Shown one piece after another: positions 8,981 to 16,713 of a stretch of DNA of 64,000 bases; position 1 is the stretch's first letter; every line of letters begins with the position of its first letter. The position numbers were made by a program, and so were the translations under genes. The stretch comes from Bacteroidales bacterium (GTDB taxonomy: Bacteria; Bacteroidota; Bacteroidia; Bacteroidales; WCHB1-69): positions 1 to 64,000 of the forward strand of contig JAFZXM010000013.1 in NCBI GenBank assembly GCA_017616775.1, in the 5' to 3' direction. The notes under the pieces are model-generated. The model ran no database searches and had not been told where the DNA came from. It saw nothing but the letters and a program-made list of their open reading frames with translations.

Positions 8981-10752
8981 TTATTCTTTCACAAATTTGG
9001 CTGTCAGGCTTTTCCCGTCTGATGTACACACTTGTAAAATGTACATTCCGCGAGACAAAGCGGATACGTCCAACTCCGGTTGAGAGAGATTCTCCTTTTT
9101 CAGCATTATTCTTTCTAATAGGTCAAATACGGTGATTTGAGCCACGCTTGATTCAGTGTCCATAAGTTCAATGTTCAATATTCCTGACACCGGATTAGGA
9201 TGTATTTTCAGCCCGTGCAAGGAGTTTAATTCGGAAATGGAAGTGACGGAAGAATCCCGTTGTGGCATCCTGTTATATCCGTATAGGGGAGGCGTATTGT
9301 CCAAAACCTGACTTTGTTGTTCTGCTCTGCCGGAACAAGATGGGCATGGAACAATATGTGCATAAAAATCACTTCCTTCTTCTGCCAAAAAGCCATTTTG
9401 CAGTACAATTTCTTCATGCGCAACATATTCCGCTGTAGCACCATTAGGAATAGTACGCCAAGAAGCAGGGAAATTCAGTGTGTCAGGTACACTGACAAGT
9501 CTTGTGAACGTTTTTGGTACATTTTGATAAGGTAGAGGCGTGGTATTGCCCGAAATGTTATAATATCCATAGTAATGTACCCACAAAGGCAGTTCAAAAT
9601 CGCAATAATCTTGGGTGCTACTGGGATAAAGATTAACAATTGCTCTTTCCAATTTTGTCCAATCATCACTACCTGAATTAATGCTATCAATAGAGACCCA
9701 TGAACCATTTCCTCCCCAACCCCAATTAAAATGGAAAAGGTCTGTTTCAGAATTATAACCATCACAAACAAAGGCATGTCCTTCTAAATGTACTACTTCA
9801 TCCATTGCCGCATAAAAAACTGGTCTTCCTGCGATAATATTTGACTTGATAGTATCTTTCCATGTTTGTAAATGCCATATTCTTCTAATCAAATTCGCAT
9901 TTGAATGATAATCAAAAGTATCAACAAAGGCATTTCTAGCTTTTGTCGGCCACGCGAATGATTCACAATCGCTGTTTATACAATACCATATATCGACAGC
10001 GAGTCCACAATCAGTAATAAGTCGTGCAATAGAATTGCGTTCTAGCTCATAATTAGAGTTCGTATCATTTTGGTAAAGGAGTTTATCTGGCATATTACAC
10101 CAATCATATTGTTCCACTTTATTAGGCATATAGACAGGATAGTTCCAGTATTTCATAATTTGGGCCATAGCAACAGCTACGCATCCTGCTGAACAATTGT
10201 TCAAACTATCACAAATTCTTGGCACATAATAGTTATATGCATTTCGCTGCATATCGTTGGAATAGTTTTGTTTCCAAAGCGAAGTTATGAGTGGGCCATA
10301 GATGCTTCTATTTCTTGAATGTGTTAATGTGTCGTATAATAAAACATTCCATTCATCCAATATGGTATTCATTTTAAGGCTTACACTTTTTTCAACGCAA
10401 GAGGCAAATTTTTCGACAAAAAATGACAGACCGTTTATTTTATTACTTTGAAGAAATGCAATATTATCCCCGTTAATATTATATCCTAAAACAGGTTTTA
10501 CACTTTTTACTCCTGAAATCAAAGCTGAACATCCATTTTTAAAGCATACTTCATAAAGTATGACATGTCCGTTTTTTTCAAATCACTGACATAGGACACA
10601 TCTTCTATCTGAAATGTTTTGTCTTCAAAATGATGTTGCATGTATTTTGTTGCCACAGCAATGGCTTCTGATTTTGTTACAAAAACTTGGGTATATCCGC
10701 AGAAGAAACAAAATAATAAAATTATAATTAGAATCTTATTTTTCATAAACAT
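8981..10752 (-). pseudogene. C10 (streptopain-type) cysteine protease with T9SS tail, frameshifted
   Basis: Two adjacent reading frames together make one secreted protease. The first (10519-10752) has a signal peptide (ILIIILLFCFFCGYTQ) and the start of the C10 prodomain (TKSEAIAVATKYM). The second (8981-10522) holds the rest of the prodomain (SVKPVLGY), the catalytic cysteine in GCVAVAMAQIMKYW, the histidine in EGHAFVCDGY, the WGWGGNGSW block and a C-terminal type IX sorting domain (IHPNPVSGILNIEL ... GMYILQV). The frames join if one A is added to the A7 run at 10572-10578, giving ..KKNGHVILYEVCFKNG.., the expected prodomain pattern. As it stands, the product is truncated at 77 aa. Possible causes are decay, an on/off switch by slippage, or an assembly error. 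Confidence 0.8.
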
Positions 10753-10758
10753 TCATTT

Positions 10759-11349
10759 TTAATACAACACCACACCAAATTCAGAAGAAGAAATCTTCTT
10801 CAGTGAAACATCTGACTTATCTTCAAAATAAATATCTTCCTCATTTTGTACAAAAACACATGGCATCATAAAATAAGGAGACCAATATCCCCATTGTTTA
10901 GGTATGATATTTGATGGGTCAATACCTGTAATCTCCATCATATCTACTCCAAAATAAAAACCTTTCACATAAATTTTTTTTCCTTTGTTGTTGTTTATTT
11001 TTGTATCTATAGATTGTTTAATACTATCCGCAATCGAAAGCAACACAAATGGTACATTATCAGCAGAGACCGCATTTTCGGTTATTTTATAAAAACCTTT
11101 CTCTATATTGAATGTGTCCGTAACAAAACCAAACATCATAAGGGTATCAACATAACATATGGGGCTACTGCATTTACTCCACATTCCTAAATAGTAAAAA
11201 ACTGTTGTTACTGTGTTGTAATTTATTGTTGATAGTTGTGGCAGGTTCATACTCTTCACCCCCTTAACATAACTTTCACAATCTCTGTTTTTGAAACATG
11301 ATTGAAGTAAAAATAGTAATATGGTAAAATATAAAATTGATTTTTTCAT
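10759..11349 (-). CDS. lipoprotein, unknown, in the C10 protease unit
   Basis: A 196-residue lipoprotein: signal sequence with lipobox LLQSC at about residues 14-18, then a cysteine-containing soluble domain rich in beta-type residues. No family recognised. It lies 6 bp upstream of the C10 protease start and 12 bp downstream of another lipoprotein, so the three form one leftward unit. In Bacteroides fragilis and Streptococcus, C10 proteases are accompanied by small inhibitors that mimic the propeptide; this protein has no visible propeptide signature, so an inhibitor role is only a possibility. Confidence 0.6.
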   Translation of the reverse strand: MKKSILYFTILLFLLQSCFKNRDCESYVKGVKSMNLPQLSTINYNTVTTVFYYLGMWSKCSSPICYVDTLMMFGFVTDTFNIEKGFYKITENAVSADNVPFVLLSIADSIKQSIDTKINNNKGKKIYVKGFYFGVDMMEITGIDPSNIIPKQWGYWSPYFMMPCVFVQNEEDIYFEDKSDVSLKKISSSEFGVVLY

Positions 11350-11361
11350 ATCTTCCCCTTT

Positions 11362-11892
11362 CTATTTCTTTAACCGCCAAATAACATCACCTGCCTTAAA
11401 TTCGGTAATTCCTCTTCCTTTGACAACAACGATTTCGTCATTCCCATTTGCTAAGGTCACCGTATCTCCCAATATTTCTGAAAAATGTCCAGAAAAGGGA
11501 TCTCCTTTTCGTTCTTCTGATAAGTCAAACCATGTGTCTGTTTCCAATTTGCAACGACATCTCATCATGAAAGCATCCCTATGTGTATTCATAGTCCCTT
11601 CAAAATAAAAACTATCTGTTATATTATTTACATTGAGAAACATTTGGGAATCATATCCGTCCCCACATTTACAAGTATAAGGCAAATAATGTGTTTCTGT
11701 AGCCTCTACTCTTGTAACACGTGTCACCATTGTTTGGTTACTTTCGTTTACAAATGTTAATTCCTGATTTTCCACATAGGGGAAATAGGCTCTCAGTTCA
11801 TACGGAAACGCATGGAATTCCCTTTTGCATGAAAGGAAAAATAGGCAAACGAAAACTACGAAAATCGCTAAAACAATTGTATTTTTTTTCAT
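11362..11892 (-). CDS. lipoprotein, unknown, first full gene of the protease unit
   Basis: A 176-residue lipoprotein with signal sequence and lipobox FLSC (cysteine at about 22). The mature part has a cysteine group (YTCKCGDGYD, later MRCRCK) suggesting disulfides or metal binding in the periplasm, and a beta-rich C-terminal end (TVTLANGNDEIVVVKGRG). No family recognised. It precedes the second lipoprotein by 12 bp and the protease after that. Confidence 0.6.
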   Translation of the reverse strand: MKKNTIVLAIFVVFVCLFFLSCKREFHAFPYELRAYFPYVENQELTFVNESNQTMVTRVTRVEATETHYLPYTCKCGDGYDSQMFLNVNNITDSFYFEGTMNTHRDAFMMRCRCKLETDTWFDLSEERKGDPFSGHFSEILGDTVTLANGNDEIVVVKGRGITEFKAGDVIWRLKK

Positions 11893-11893
11893 A

Positions 11894-12064
11894 TTAATAG
11901 TCCTTTCCGTTTTTCAGTTCATCAATTTGTTTTTGCAAATCAATTATGTATTTGGTAAGTTCCTCCACTTTCTGCAGTAATAGGGTGTTCATTTCTCCCA
12001 ATGTCTACTCCTTTCTTGTATTTAATGCCAAGAACTTACTATAAAGGTCTCTTGACTTAACCAT
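11894..12064 (-). pseudogene. remnant: C-terminal coiled-coil tail of a surface/tail-fibre-like protein
   Basis: Reading leftward, ATG at 11990-11992 opens a 32-residue frame (NTLLLQKVEELTKYIIDLQ then KQIDELKNGKDY) ending at 11894. This matches the C-terminal tail common in Bacteroidota tail-fibre-like surface proteins, usually preceded by NGIDLGEMN. Here the upstream bases read KKGVDIG in another frame and GEMN in this one, so a one-base insertion in the GGG run near 11995-12000 separates them. A 19-codon frame (12005-12064) precedes it in the same frame, closed by TAG. The rest of the parent gene is missing, so this is a gene relic sitting in the 5' leader of the lipoprotein/protease unit. 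Confidence 0.55.
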
Positions 12065-12075
12065 TTTTTACGCTG

Positions 12076-12083
12076 CAAATATA
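12076..12083 (-). promoter_or_regulatory. promoter of the lipoprotein/C10 protease unit
   Basis: Minus-strand TATATTTG, 12 bp upstream of the 19-codon frame and nearly 200 bp upstream of the first lipoprotein. No clear -33 TTTG is visible. Confidence 0.4.
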
Positions 12084-12251
12084 AACAAATTTTCAATACG
12101 TTATGTCATTTTTTTGTTTTTTTCAAAAAAAAATATTCCGCTTTCTTCCGCCCTTCCGGACGGAAACCTTGCCTGACAGCCACTGAAAAAAAATATTTGC
12201 GGCATTTTTTTGTTTTTCTGCGACAGGGGTTGCGGATTAAAAGAAAAGTAT

Positions 12252-12259
12252 TACTTTTG
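12252..12259 (+). promoter_or_regulatory. promoter of the DUF4846 gene
   Basis: TACTTTTG (-7) with TTG at 12230-12232 (-33, spacing 19 bp). The ATG at 12273 is only 13 bp downstream, so the leader would be extremely short. Confidence 0.5.
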
Positions 12260-12272
12260 CAAAAAAAAGCAA

Positions 12273-13058
12273 ATGAAAAAATTCGTTGTCAGAATTCTTC
12301 TGCCCTTGCTGCTGATTGCCATATCGGGATATGTTTGGTTTTATTTCGGCGGCAGGACAAGCAATCCCCGCAACTGCCAAACCATAGGAGACATTCCTGT
12401 TCCTTTCGGATACAGGCGTGTGGCCTGCGACAATGCCGCCTTCGGAACGTTTCTGCGATCCCTGCCCTTGGAAAAGAAGGGTGCCAAAGTGATGCTTTAT
12501 ACAGGCGATACTGCCAACTACCAGTTCCTGAGCTATGCGGTTGTGGACCTGCCGATACTTTCCAATGCGGAACAATGTGCCGATGCCTGTATGCGGCTTC
12601 GGGCGGAATATCTCTTCCGGCAGGGAAAATACGGGGAAATCCGTTTCAACGATGTCAACGGAAAGACTTTAACCTATACGGGAGGGTCCTCAAGAAAGGC
12701 GTTTGAAAAATATCTGAAACAGGTTTATGATGTTGCCAACACGTTTTCGCTCAGCAGGGAACTCCGGCAACGCCCGCTTGCGGAGGTGCAGGCCGGAGAT
12801 GTTTTTGTTTATGCCGCTGCCGACCGTCCGGGCAACCGGTACGGACATGCCGTGATGGTGGTGGATGTAGCCCGGCACCCCCGCTCCGGCAAAAAAGTTT
12901 TGCTGCTGGCGGAAGGCAATACACCGGCACGCAGCATCCATGTGATGCAAAATTCGGGACACCCATTCCTGTCCCCATGGTTTGAACTGGACGAAAAAGC
13001 CGGCAAACTGCGATTTTCCGTGTTCCGCTTCTTGCCGGACGAACTGCGTCATTTTTAG
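12273..13058 (+). CDS. DUF4846 family protein, membrane-anchored
   Basis: About 261 residues from the ATG at 12273. A longer frame opens at 12210 but would put the promoter box inside the gene. An N-terminal hydrophobic helix (RILLPLLLIAISGYVWFYF) is a signal anchor or signal peptide. The mature part matches the DUF4846 family, recognised by FGTFLRSLPL, EQCADACMRLRAEYL, GDVFVY and the histidine motif YGHAVMVVDVA. The family has a papain/NlpC-like look with a conserved Cys and His but its function is unknown. It stands alone as a GC-rich gene. Confidence 0.75.
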   Translation: MKKFVVRILLPLLLIAISGYVWFYFGGRTSNPRNCQTIGDIPVPFGYRRVACDNAAFGTFLRSLPLEKKGAKVMLYTGDTANYQFLSYAVVDLPILSNAEQCADACMRLRAEYLFRQGKYGEIRFNDVNGKTLTYTGGSSRKAFEKYLKQVYDVANTFSLSRELRQRPLAEVQAGDVFVYAAADRPGNRYGHAVMVVDVARHPRSGKKVLLLAEGNTPARSIHVMQNSGHPFLSPWFELDEKAGKLRFSVFRFLPDELRHF

Positions 13059-13179
13059 CAAAACCGGATGATAAAAAGGCAGCCCTTTCCGGCATGCCTG
13101 ACACCAATTTTGCTTTCTTAAGACAGCTGCTGACTCATGTTTTCCGCATCCGTTCTTTCAAGCACAAAACAAGGATGGT

Positions 13180-14064
13180 TTATTGCGTATCTTTCACCAG
13201 GCGGACAGCGTTACAGCTGAAACGGGCACAGAAATTCGAGGTACCTAAATAACTCAAGTTGAAAAACAGAAGGTGGGAATATAGACAGCTGTAACAAGAT
13301 GCCGACCAATAAGAACCTCTGTTTCCCACACTGTTCACCGATGTTCCGTTCCTTTCGCCTGCAGCAGGCAGAAACACACAACCTGCAGAATCCAGCTTCA
13401 TCCATTCGTCAGATGTGATGATGTTGGAGGCATAAACAGCGGTATAGATGTTAGTATTAAATAATAGAAAAGCTGAGGTGTTCCAATTGTCAGGAACAAT
13501 CAATAAGCCGGGAACCCCGTTCACTGTGGACTTGGCAAAACGCACACCGGAAGGAGTATCACGGGTTTCCAACAAATAAATCCATTCTTCTTTGGTAAGA
13601 GTACGCCATGTGCCGGGAGCGTCAGTGGTTTGGGTTCGGGGATTGACGATGGCATTATAAACACCCCAGTCATAACAGGTAGCGGCAATATTGGTTTCAT
13701 TATCACCATAATCTGCAGAAGATAGGCTTGTCATATAAGGATATTTTTGTTTATATCCGCTGGTGCCCCAGCCAAACAGGTCTATCCAACCGGTATAATT
13801 AGCGTTGACATTTCCGTTGTTTATGCCGACAGTGTCCCATTGGCGGGGAGCAAACCTCCATGTACCTGCAATGATATTCCCGTCTGCCGTCATATGGCTG
13901 CCTTTGGCAGTCCATTGCAAATTTCCCGGGGAAAAATATACTTTCTGCGTTTTTGAAACAGAAAAAACAAACTCGCCGGAAGATGTTTCCGTCTGGCCTT
14001 CGGCAACACTGACAAACAGGAAGCATACTATTGACAATAATTTTGTTAACGACACGTTTTTCAT
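13180..14064 (-). CDS. secreted paralogous protein with C-type-lectin/FGE-like fold
   Basis: A 294-residue exported protein with a signal peptide ending near VAEGQ. It belongs to the large paralogous family found in Bacteroidales and Fibrobacter (FISUMP/formylglycine-enzyme-like, C-type lectin fold). Markers are VYFSPGNLQW, GTWRFAPRQWD, GWIDLFGWGTSG, GTWRTLTKEEWIYLL, FLPAAGERNGTSV and the terminal AVRLVKD. The last 45 residues before AVRLVK, after SYWSAS, are rich in Y, S, C, L, F, H and N, where relatives vary most; this is also where variable residues lie in targets of diversity-generating retroelements. No reverse transcriptase or template repeat is in the window. Function unknown; surface recognition is plausible. 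Confidence 0.7.
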   Translation of the reverse strand: MKNVSLTKLLSIVCFLFVSVAEGQTETSSGEFVFSVSKTQKVYFSPGNLQWTAKGSHMTADGNIIAGTWRFAPRQWDTVGINNGNVNANYTGWIDLFGWGTSGYKQKYPYMTSLSSADYGDNETNIAATCYDWGVYNAIVNPRTQTTDAPGTWRTLTKEEWIYLLETRDTPSGVRFAKSTVNGVPGLLIVPDNWNTSAFLLFNTNIYTAVYASNIITSDEWMKLDSAGCVFLPAAGERNGTSVNSVGNRGSYWSASCYSCLYSHLLFFNLSYLGTSNFCARFSCNAVRLVKDTQ

Positions 14065-14083
14065 AACCTTGGTTTTTAATCTG

Positions 14084-14091
14084 CAAAGTTA
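14084..14091 (-). promoter_or_regulatory. promoter of the lectin-fold protein gene
   Basis: Minus-strand TAACTTTG, 20 bp upstream of the start codon. Confidence 0.45.
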
Positions 14092-14134
14092 AACAAAAAT
14101 TTAATACGGAAACCTCATTTTTTTTGTTTTTTGC

Positions 14135-14208
14135 TTTGACAAGAAAAATTTTTGTCCGGCAAACGTGCGTTTTACACATTAAAGGATTTTTTGATAAAAA
14201 TTTTTAAT
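14135..14208. repeat. upstream repeat element, copy A
   Basis: A roughly 75-bp stretch sharing TTTGACAA, TTGTCCGGCAA followed by CG, and TTTTGATAAAA..TTTTTAAT in the same order and spacing as 15944-16018. Both copies end 17-28 bp before a -7 box. They look like duplicated promoter-proximal DNA. Confidence 0.45.
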
Positions 14209-14235
14209 TTTTTTTAATGGTATTGAAAAAAATAT

Positions 14236-14243
14236 TATCTTTG
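14236..14243 (+). promoter_or_regulatory. promoter of the tandem lipoprotein genes
   Basis: TATCTTTG, 26 bp upstream of the ATG at 14269. Confidence 0.5.
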
Positions 14244-14268
14244 CGGAAAATATTAAATACTAATTGAA

Positions 14269-15024
14269 ATGAAAAAGTTTTTGTTCCCCGTTATGGCTGT
14301 GGTTCTGATTTTTACAAGTTGCCAAAAAGAATTTGCCATAGCTGTGCAATCTAACGATACAAGTTTGGGCGTAACCGCCGGAAGCGGAACCTATCTTAAA
14401 GGCACGGAGATAGAAATATCAGCGATACCCAAAAGCGGGTGTGAGTTTATTAAGTGGGAAGACGGAGATACGAACAATCCGCGTTTGGTTACTGTCAATG
14501 AAAATGAAACCTATACCGCTGTTTTTGAAAAAGAGAGATTTTTCTCCTTAATTCTTGACGGAGAAGCAAGAAATTGCTGCAGAGTGGAAATAGATAAAAG
14601 TGATTTGAATAAAGGTACTTATCATATTCGCTTTTTTTTGACGGACGACAAACGGGAATATATAGAAATCTTAGGAAACAAGAATTATCATGATGGACAA
14701 GTTATAGACATTAGCAAGCAGGAAGAAAAACGGCACGGAACTTATACCCCCGAAGGGTATTGGTATTATTGGTCAGTGCTATATTATTTAGGGCGTTATG
14801 CGATATTTGGAGCTTCAGGACATCCGGACGCAGCATCTGTTTCAGAATGTAGCGGTATACTCTACATAAAACGTCTTGCCGACAAATTTGGCAAACCTGT
14901 TTTTGAAATCAGAGTGGAAAATGGAAATATTAAAAGTTGGGATGATTTAGGAGACAATATGAGACATACAATAGATTTGCAGTTTAAAGGAGAAATGCAA
15001 TTAACGGAATTTATGGATGATTAA
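14269..15024 (+). CDS. lipoprotein with divergent InlB B-repeat-like domain, copy 1
   Basis: A 251-residue lipoprotein (signal, lipobox FTSC at about 15-18). Residues 25-88 form one repeat domain of the divergent InlB B/Flg_new type (GSGTYLKGTEIEISAIPKSG, then FIKWEDGDTNNPR and YTAVFEKE). The remaining 160 residues form an unrecognised beta-rich domain ending in a strand-like TIDLQFKGEMQL. The next gene is a tandem paralogue starting 13 bp later. The protein is probably displayed at the periplasmic or outer face; ligand unknown. Confidence 0.7.
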   Translation: MKKFLFPVMAVVLIFTSCQKEFAIAVQSNDTSLGVTAGSGTYLKGTEIEISAIPKSGCEFIKWEDGDTNNPRLVTVNENETYTAVFEKERFFSLILDGEARNCCRVEIDKSDLNKGTYHIRFFLTDDKREYIEILGNKNYHDGQVIDISKQEEKRHGTYTPEGYWYYWSVLYYLGRYAIFGASGHPDAASVSECSGILYIKRLADKFGKPVFEIRVENGNIKSWDDLGDNMRHTIDLQFKGEMQLTEFMDD

Positions 15025-15036
15025 AATTTAAATATT

Positions 15037-15756
15037 ATGAAAAGGTTATTTTTTTCAATAGTGGCAATAGCCCTGATTTTTACAGGTTGCCAAAAAGAGT
15101 TTGTCATAACGGTGAAATCAAATGATACAAGTTTGGGCAAAACAGGCGGAAGCGGAACCTATCTTAAAGGCACGGAGATAGAAATATCGGCAATACCCAA
15201 AAGCGGGTGTGAGTTTATTAAGTGGGAAGACGGGAATACGGAGAATCCCCGTTTGATTGCCGTGGGTGAAAATAAAACCTATATCGCTGTTTTTGAAAAA
15301 GAGAAATGTTTTTCCCTGATTGTTGACGGAGTAGAAAGAGAAATCACAAGAGGGATAATATCCGAATATGATATAAAAAATGATGATTATTATATTTGGC
15401 TTTGTTTGAAGAGCGACAAACCGGAATTCATAGATATCACGGGTCGCAGAAGATTTCACGACGGGCAACTTATAGACCTTAGCCAAAAAGAATACGAACA
15501 CAAAGGATTGTATTGGTCTATAGGTTATAATGTCAATTATCGTCCGATATTCCGTGCAGACGGATACCCGTATGAAGAATCTGTATCCAGCGGAACACTC
15601 TATATGAAATATCTTGCCGACAGCGTTGGTCAACCTTTTTTTGAAATCAGGGCGGAAAATTGTATAATAGAAAGCAAAGATGAGCAAGGTAATAAGGTGA
15701 ACCATACAATAGAATTGAATTATAAAGGAGTATTGCAATGGGTAGACAGGATATAG
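15037..15756 (+). CDS. lipoprotein with divergent InlB B-repeat-like domain, copy 2
   Basis: Tandem paralogue (239 aa) of the preceding gene: same lipobox (FTGC), same repeat domain, and the same layout of the C-terminal domain. The DNA coding for the repeat is nearly identical between the copies (86 bp at 14380-14465 against 15148-15233 with 2 differences), while the C-terminal halves are clearly diverged, with only scattered shared blocks such as SGTLYMKYLAD against SGILYIKRLAD. That mosaic suggests gene conversion or selection in the front half. Confidence 0.7.
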   Translation: MKRLFFSIVAIALIFTGCQKEFVITVKSNDTSLGKTGGSGTYLKGTEIEISAIPKSGCEFIKWEDGNTENPRLIAVGENKTYIAVFEKEKCFSLIVDGVEREITRGIISEYDIKNDDYYIWLCLKSDKPEFIDITGRRRFHDGQLIDLSQKEYEHKGLYWSIGYNVNYRPIFRADGYPYEESVSSGTLYMKYLADSVGQPFFEIRAENCIIESKDEQGNKVNHTIELNYKGVLQWVDRI

Positions 15757-15943
15757 TGCCGTTATTATAAAAAGAAAAAAGTGAAAAATAAAAATATTGC
15801 TTCGGGTATATTTTTCACAGGTACCGGCTTTTGGCATCATTACCGTCCACTTTCCTGCCCGTTTGTGTAAACAACGGTCGGATATATTCAAATTGCGTAA
15901 GGCGCAGCGTTAATGCCCGTTTGAAGAAACGTCTTTTTTCTAT

Positions 15944-16018
15944 TTTGACAAAAAAAATATTGTCCGGCAAGCGGAATGTTTTTGCGGAGCAACAGAAATT
16001 TTGATAAAATTTTTAATG
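15944..16018. repeat. upstream repeat element, copy B
   Basis: Partner of the 14135-14208 element, with shared blocks TTTTGACAA, TTGTCCGGCAA..CG and TTTTGATAAAATTTTTAAT, here in front of tsaC. Confidence 0.45.
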
Positions 16019-16034
16019 CCACAAAAAAAAATGA

Positions 16035-16042
16035 TATTTTTG
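16035..16042 (+). promoter_or_regulatory. promoter of the tsaC-phoH-porQ unit
   Basis: TATTTTTG, 76 bp upstream of the GTG start of tsaC. Confidence 0.5.
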
Positions 16043-16118
16043 CAAAATAAAAATGCCGGAAAAGGTCAAGAGGGCGGAATTAGTGTAAACGAGTATTTCA
16101 AAAAAAAATTAGCGTATT

Positions 16119-16697
16119 GTGTCAAACGTGAATATTAGCGAAGAGATTATCAGAACGAACGAATATCTCAAAAAAGGGCAGATAATATTATATCCTACCG
16201 ATACGGTGTGGGGCATAGGATGTGATGCCACCAATACATCGGCTATCAATCGTATATTTGATATCAAAAAGCGTTCCGTGAACAAAAGTTTTCTTATTCT
16301 TTTGGACGAGCCGGAAAAATTGTCCTTGTATGTAGAGCATATTCCGTTAATAGCATGGGATTTGATAGAGCAGGCAAATCGTCCCACTACCTTTATCTAT
16401 TCGGGAGTAAAAAATCTTCCTTCTTCGCTTATGGCATCCGACGGAACCATAGCAATACGTATAGTCCGCAATGAATTTTGCAAAAAATTGATCAGCTTGT
16501 TCGGCAAGCCCATAGTATCCACCTCTGCCAATTTATCCGGGGAGCCCACGCCTATGCGGTATCAGGATATAAGCGATAATCTCAAAAGCAGAATGGATTA
16601 TATAGTAAATCCGCAAATAGGCAATATAAGCGATGTGAAGCCTTCCACCATTATTCGTTTTATAGACGATTACAATTTCGAAATAGTCAGGGATTAA
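16119..16697 (+). CDS. tsaC: L-threonylcarbamoyladenylate synthase (Sua5/YrdC family)
   Basis: YrdC-domain enzyme (192 aa) that makes threonylcarbamoyl-AMP from threonine, bicarbonate and ATP for the t6A modification of ANN-decoding tRNAs. Family motifs: ILYPTDTVWGIGCDA (about 22-36), KKRSVNKSFLILL (substrate lysine/arginine region, about 49-61) and STSANLSG (about 132-139). Only the YrdC domain is present; there is no Sua5 C-terminal domain. The start is GTG (16119); a second GTG four codons on is possible. It is followed by phoH after 16 bp. Confidence 0.9.
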   Translation: MSNVNISEEIIRTNEYLKKGQIILYPTDTVWGIGCDATNTSAINRIFDIKKRSVNKSFLILLDEPEKLSLYVEHIPLIAWDLIEQANRPTTFIYSGVKNLPSSLMASDGTIAIRIVRNEFCKKLISLFGKPIVSTSANLSGEPTPMRYQDISDNLKSRMDYIVNPQIGNISDVKPSTIIRFIDDYNFEIVRD

Positions 16698-16713
16698 TGT
16701 TTTTTTTCACATC

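Larger units (their letters stand above)
15757..16118. other. 362-bp gene-free interval before tsaC
   Basis: No gene, tRNA or clear hairpin seen. The decamer TGCCCGTTTG occurs twice, about 60 bp apart. The right half contains copy B of the upstream repeat and the tsaC promoter box, giving tsaC a leader of about 70 bases. Confidence 0.5.

Noticed and set aside
13180..14064. Calling a complete diversity-generating retroelement
   Set aside because: There is no reverse transcriptase, accessory protein or template repeat in the window; only the target-like protein end is seen.
15118..15891. 257-codon antisense frame over the second lipoprotein
   Set aside because: The sense strand carries a clear lipobox and a repeat domain shared with the neighbouring copy; the antisense frame has neither.
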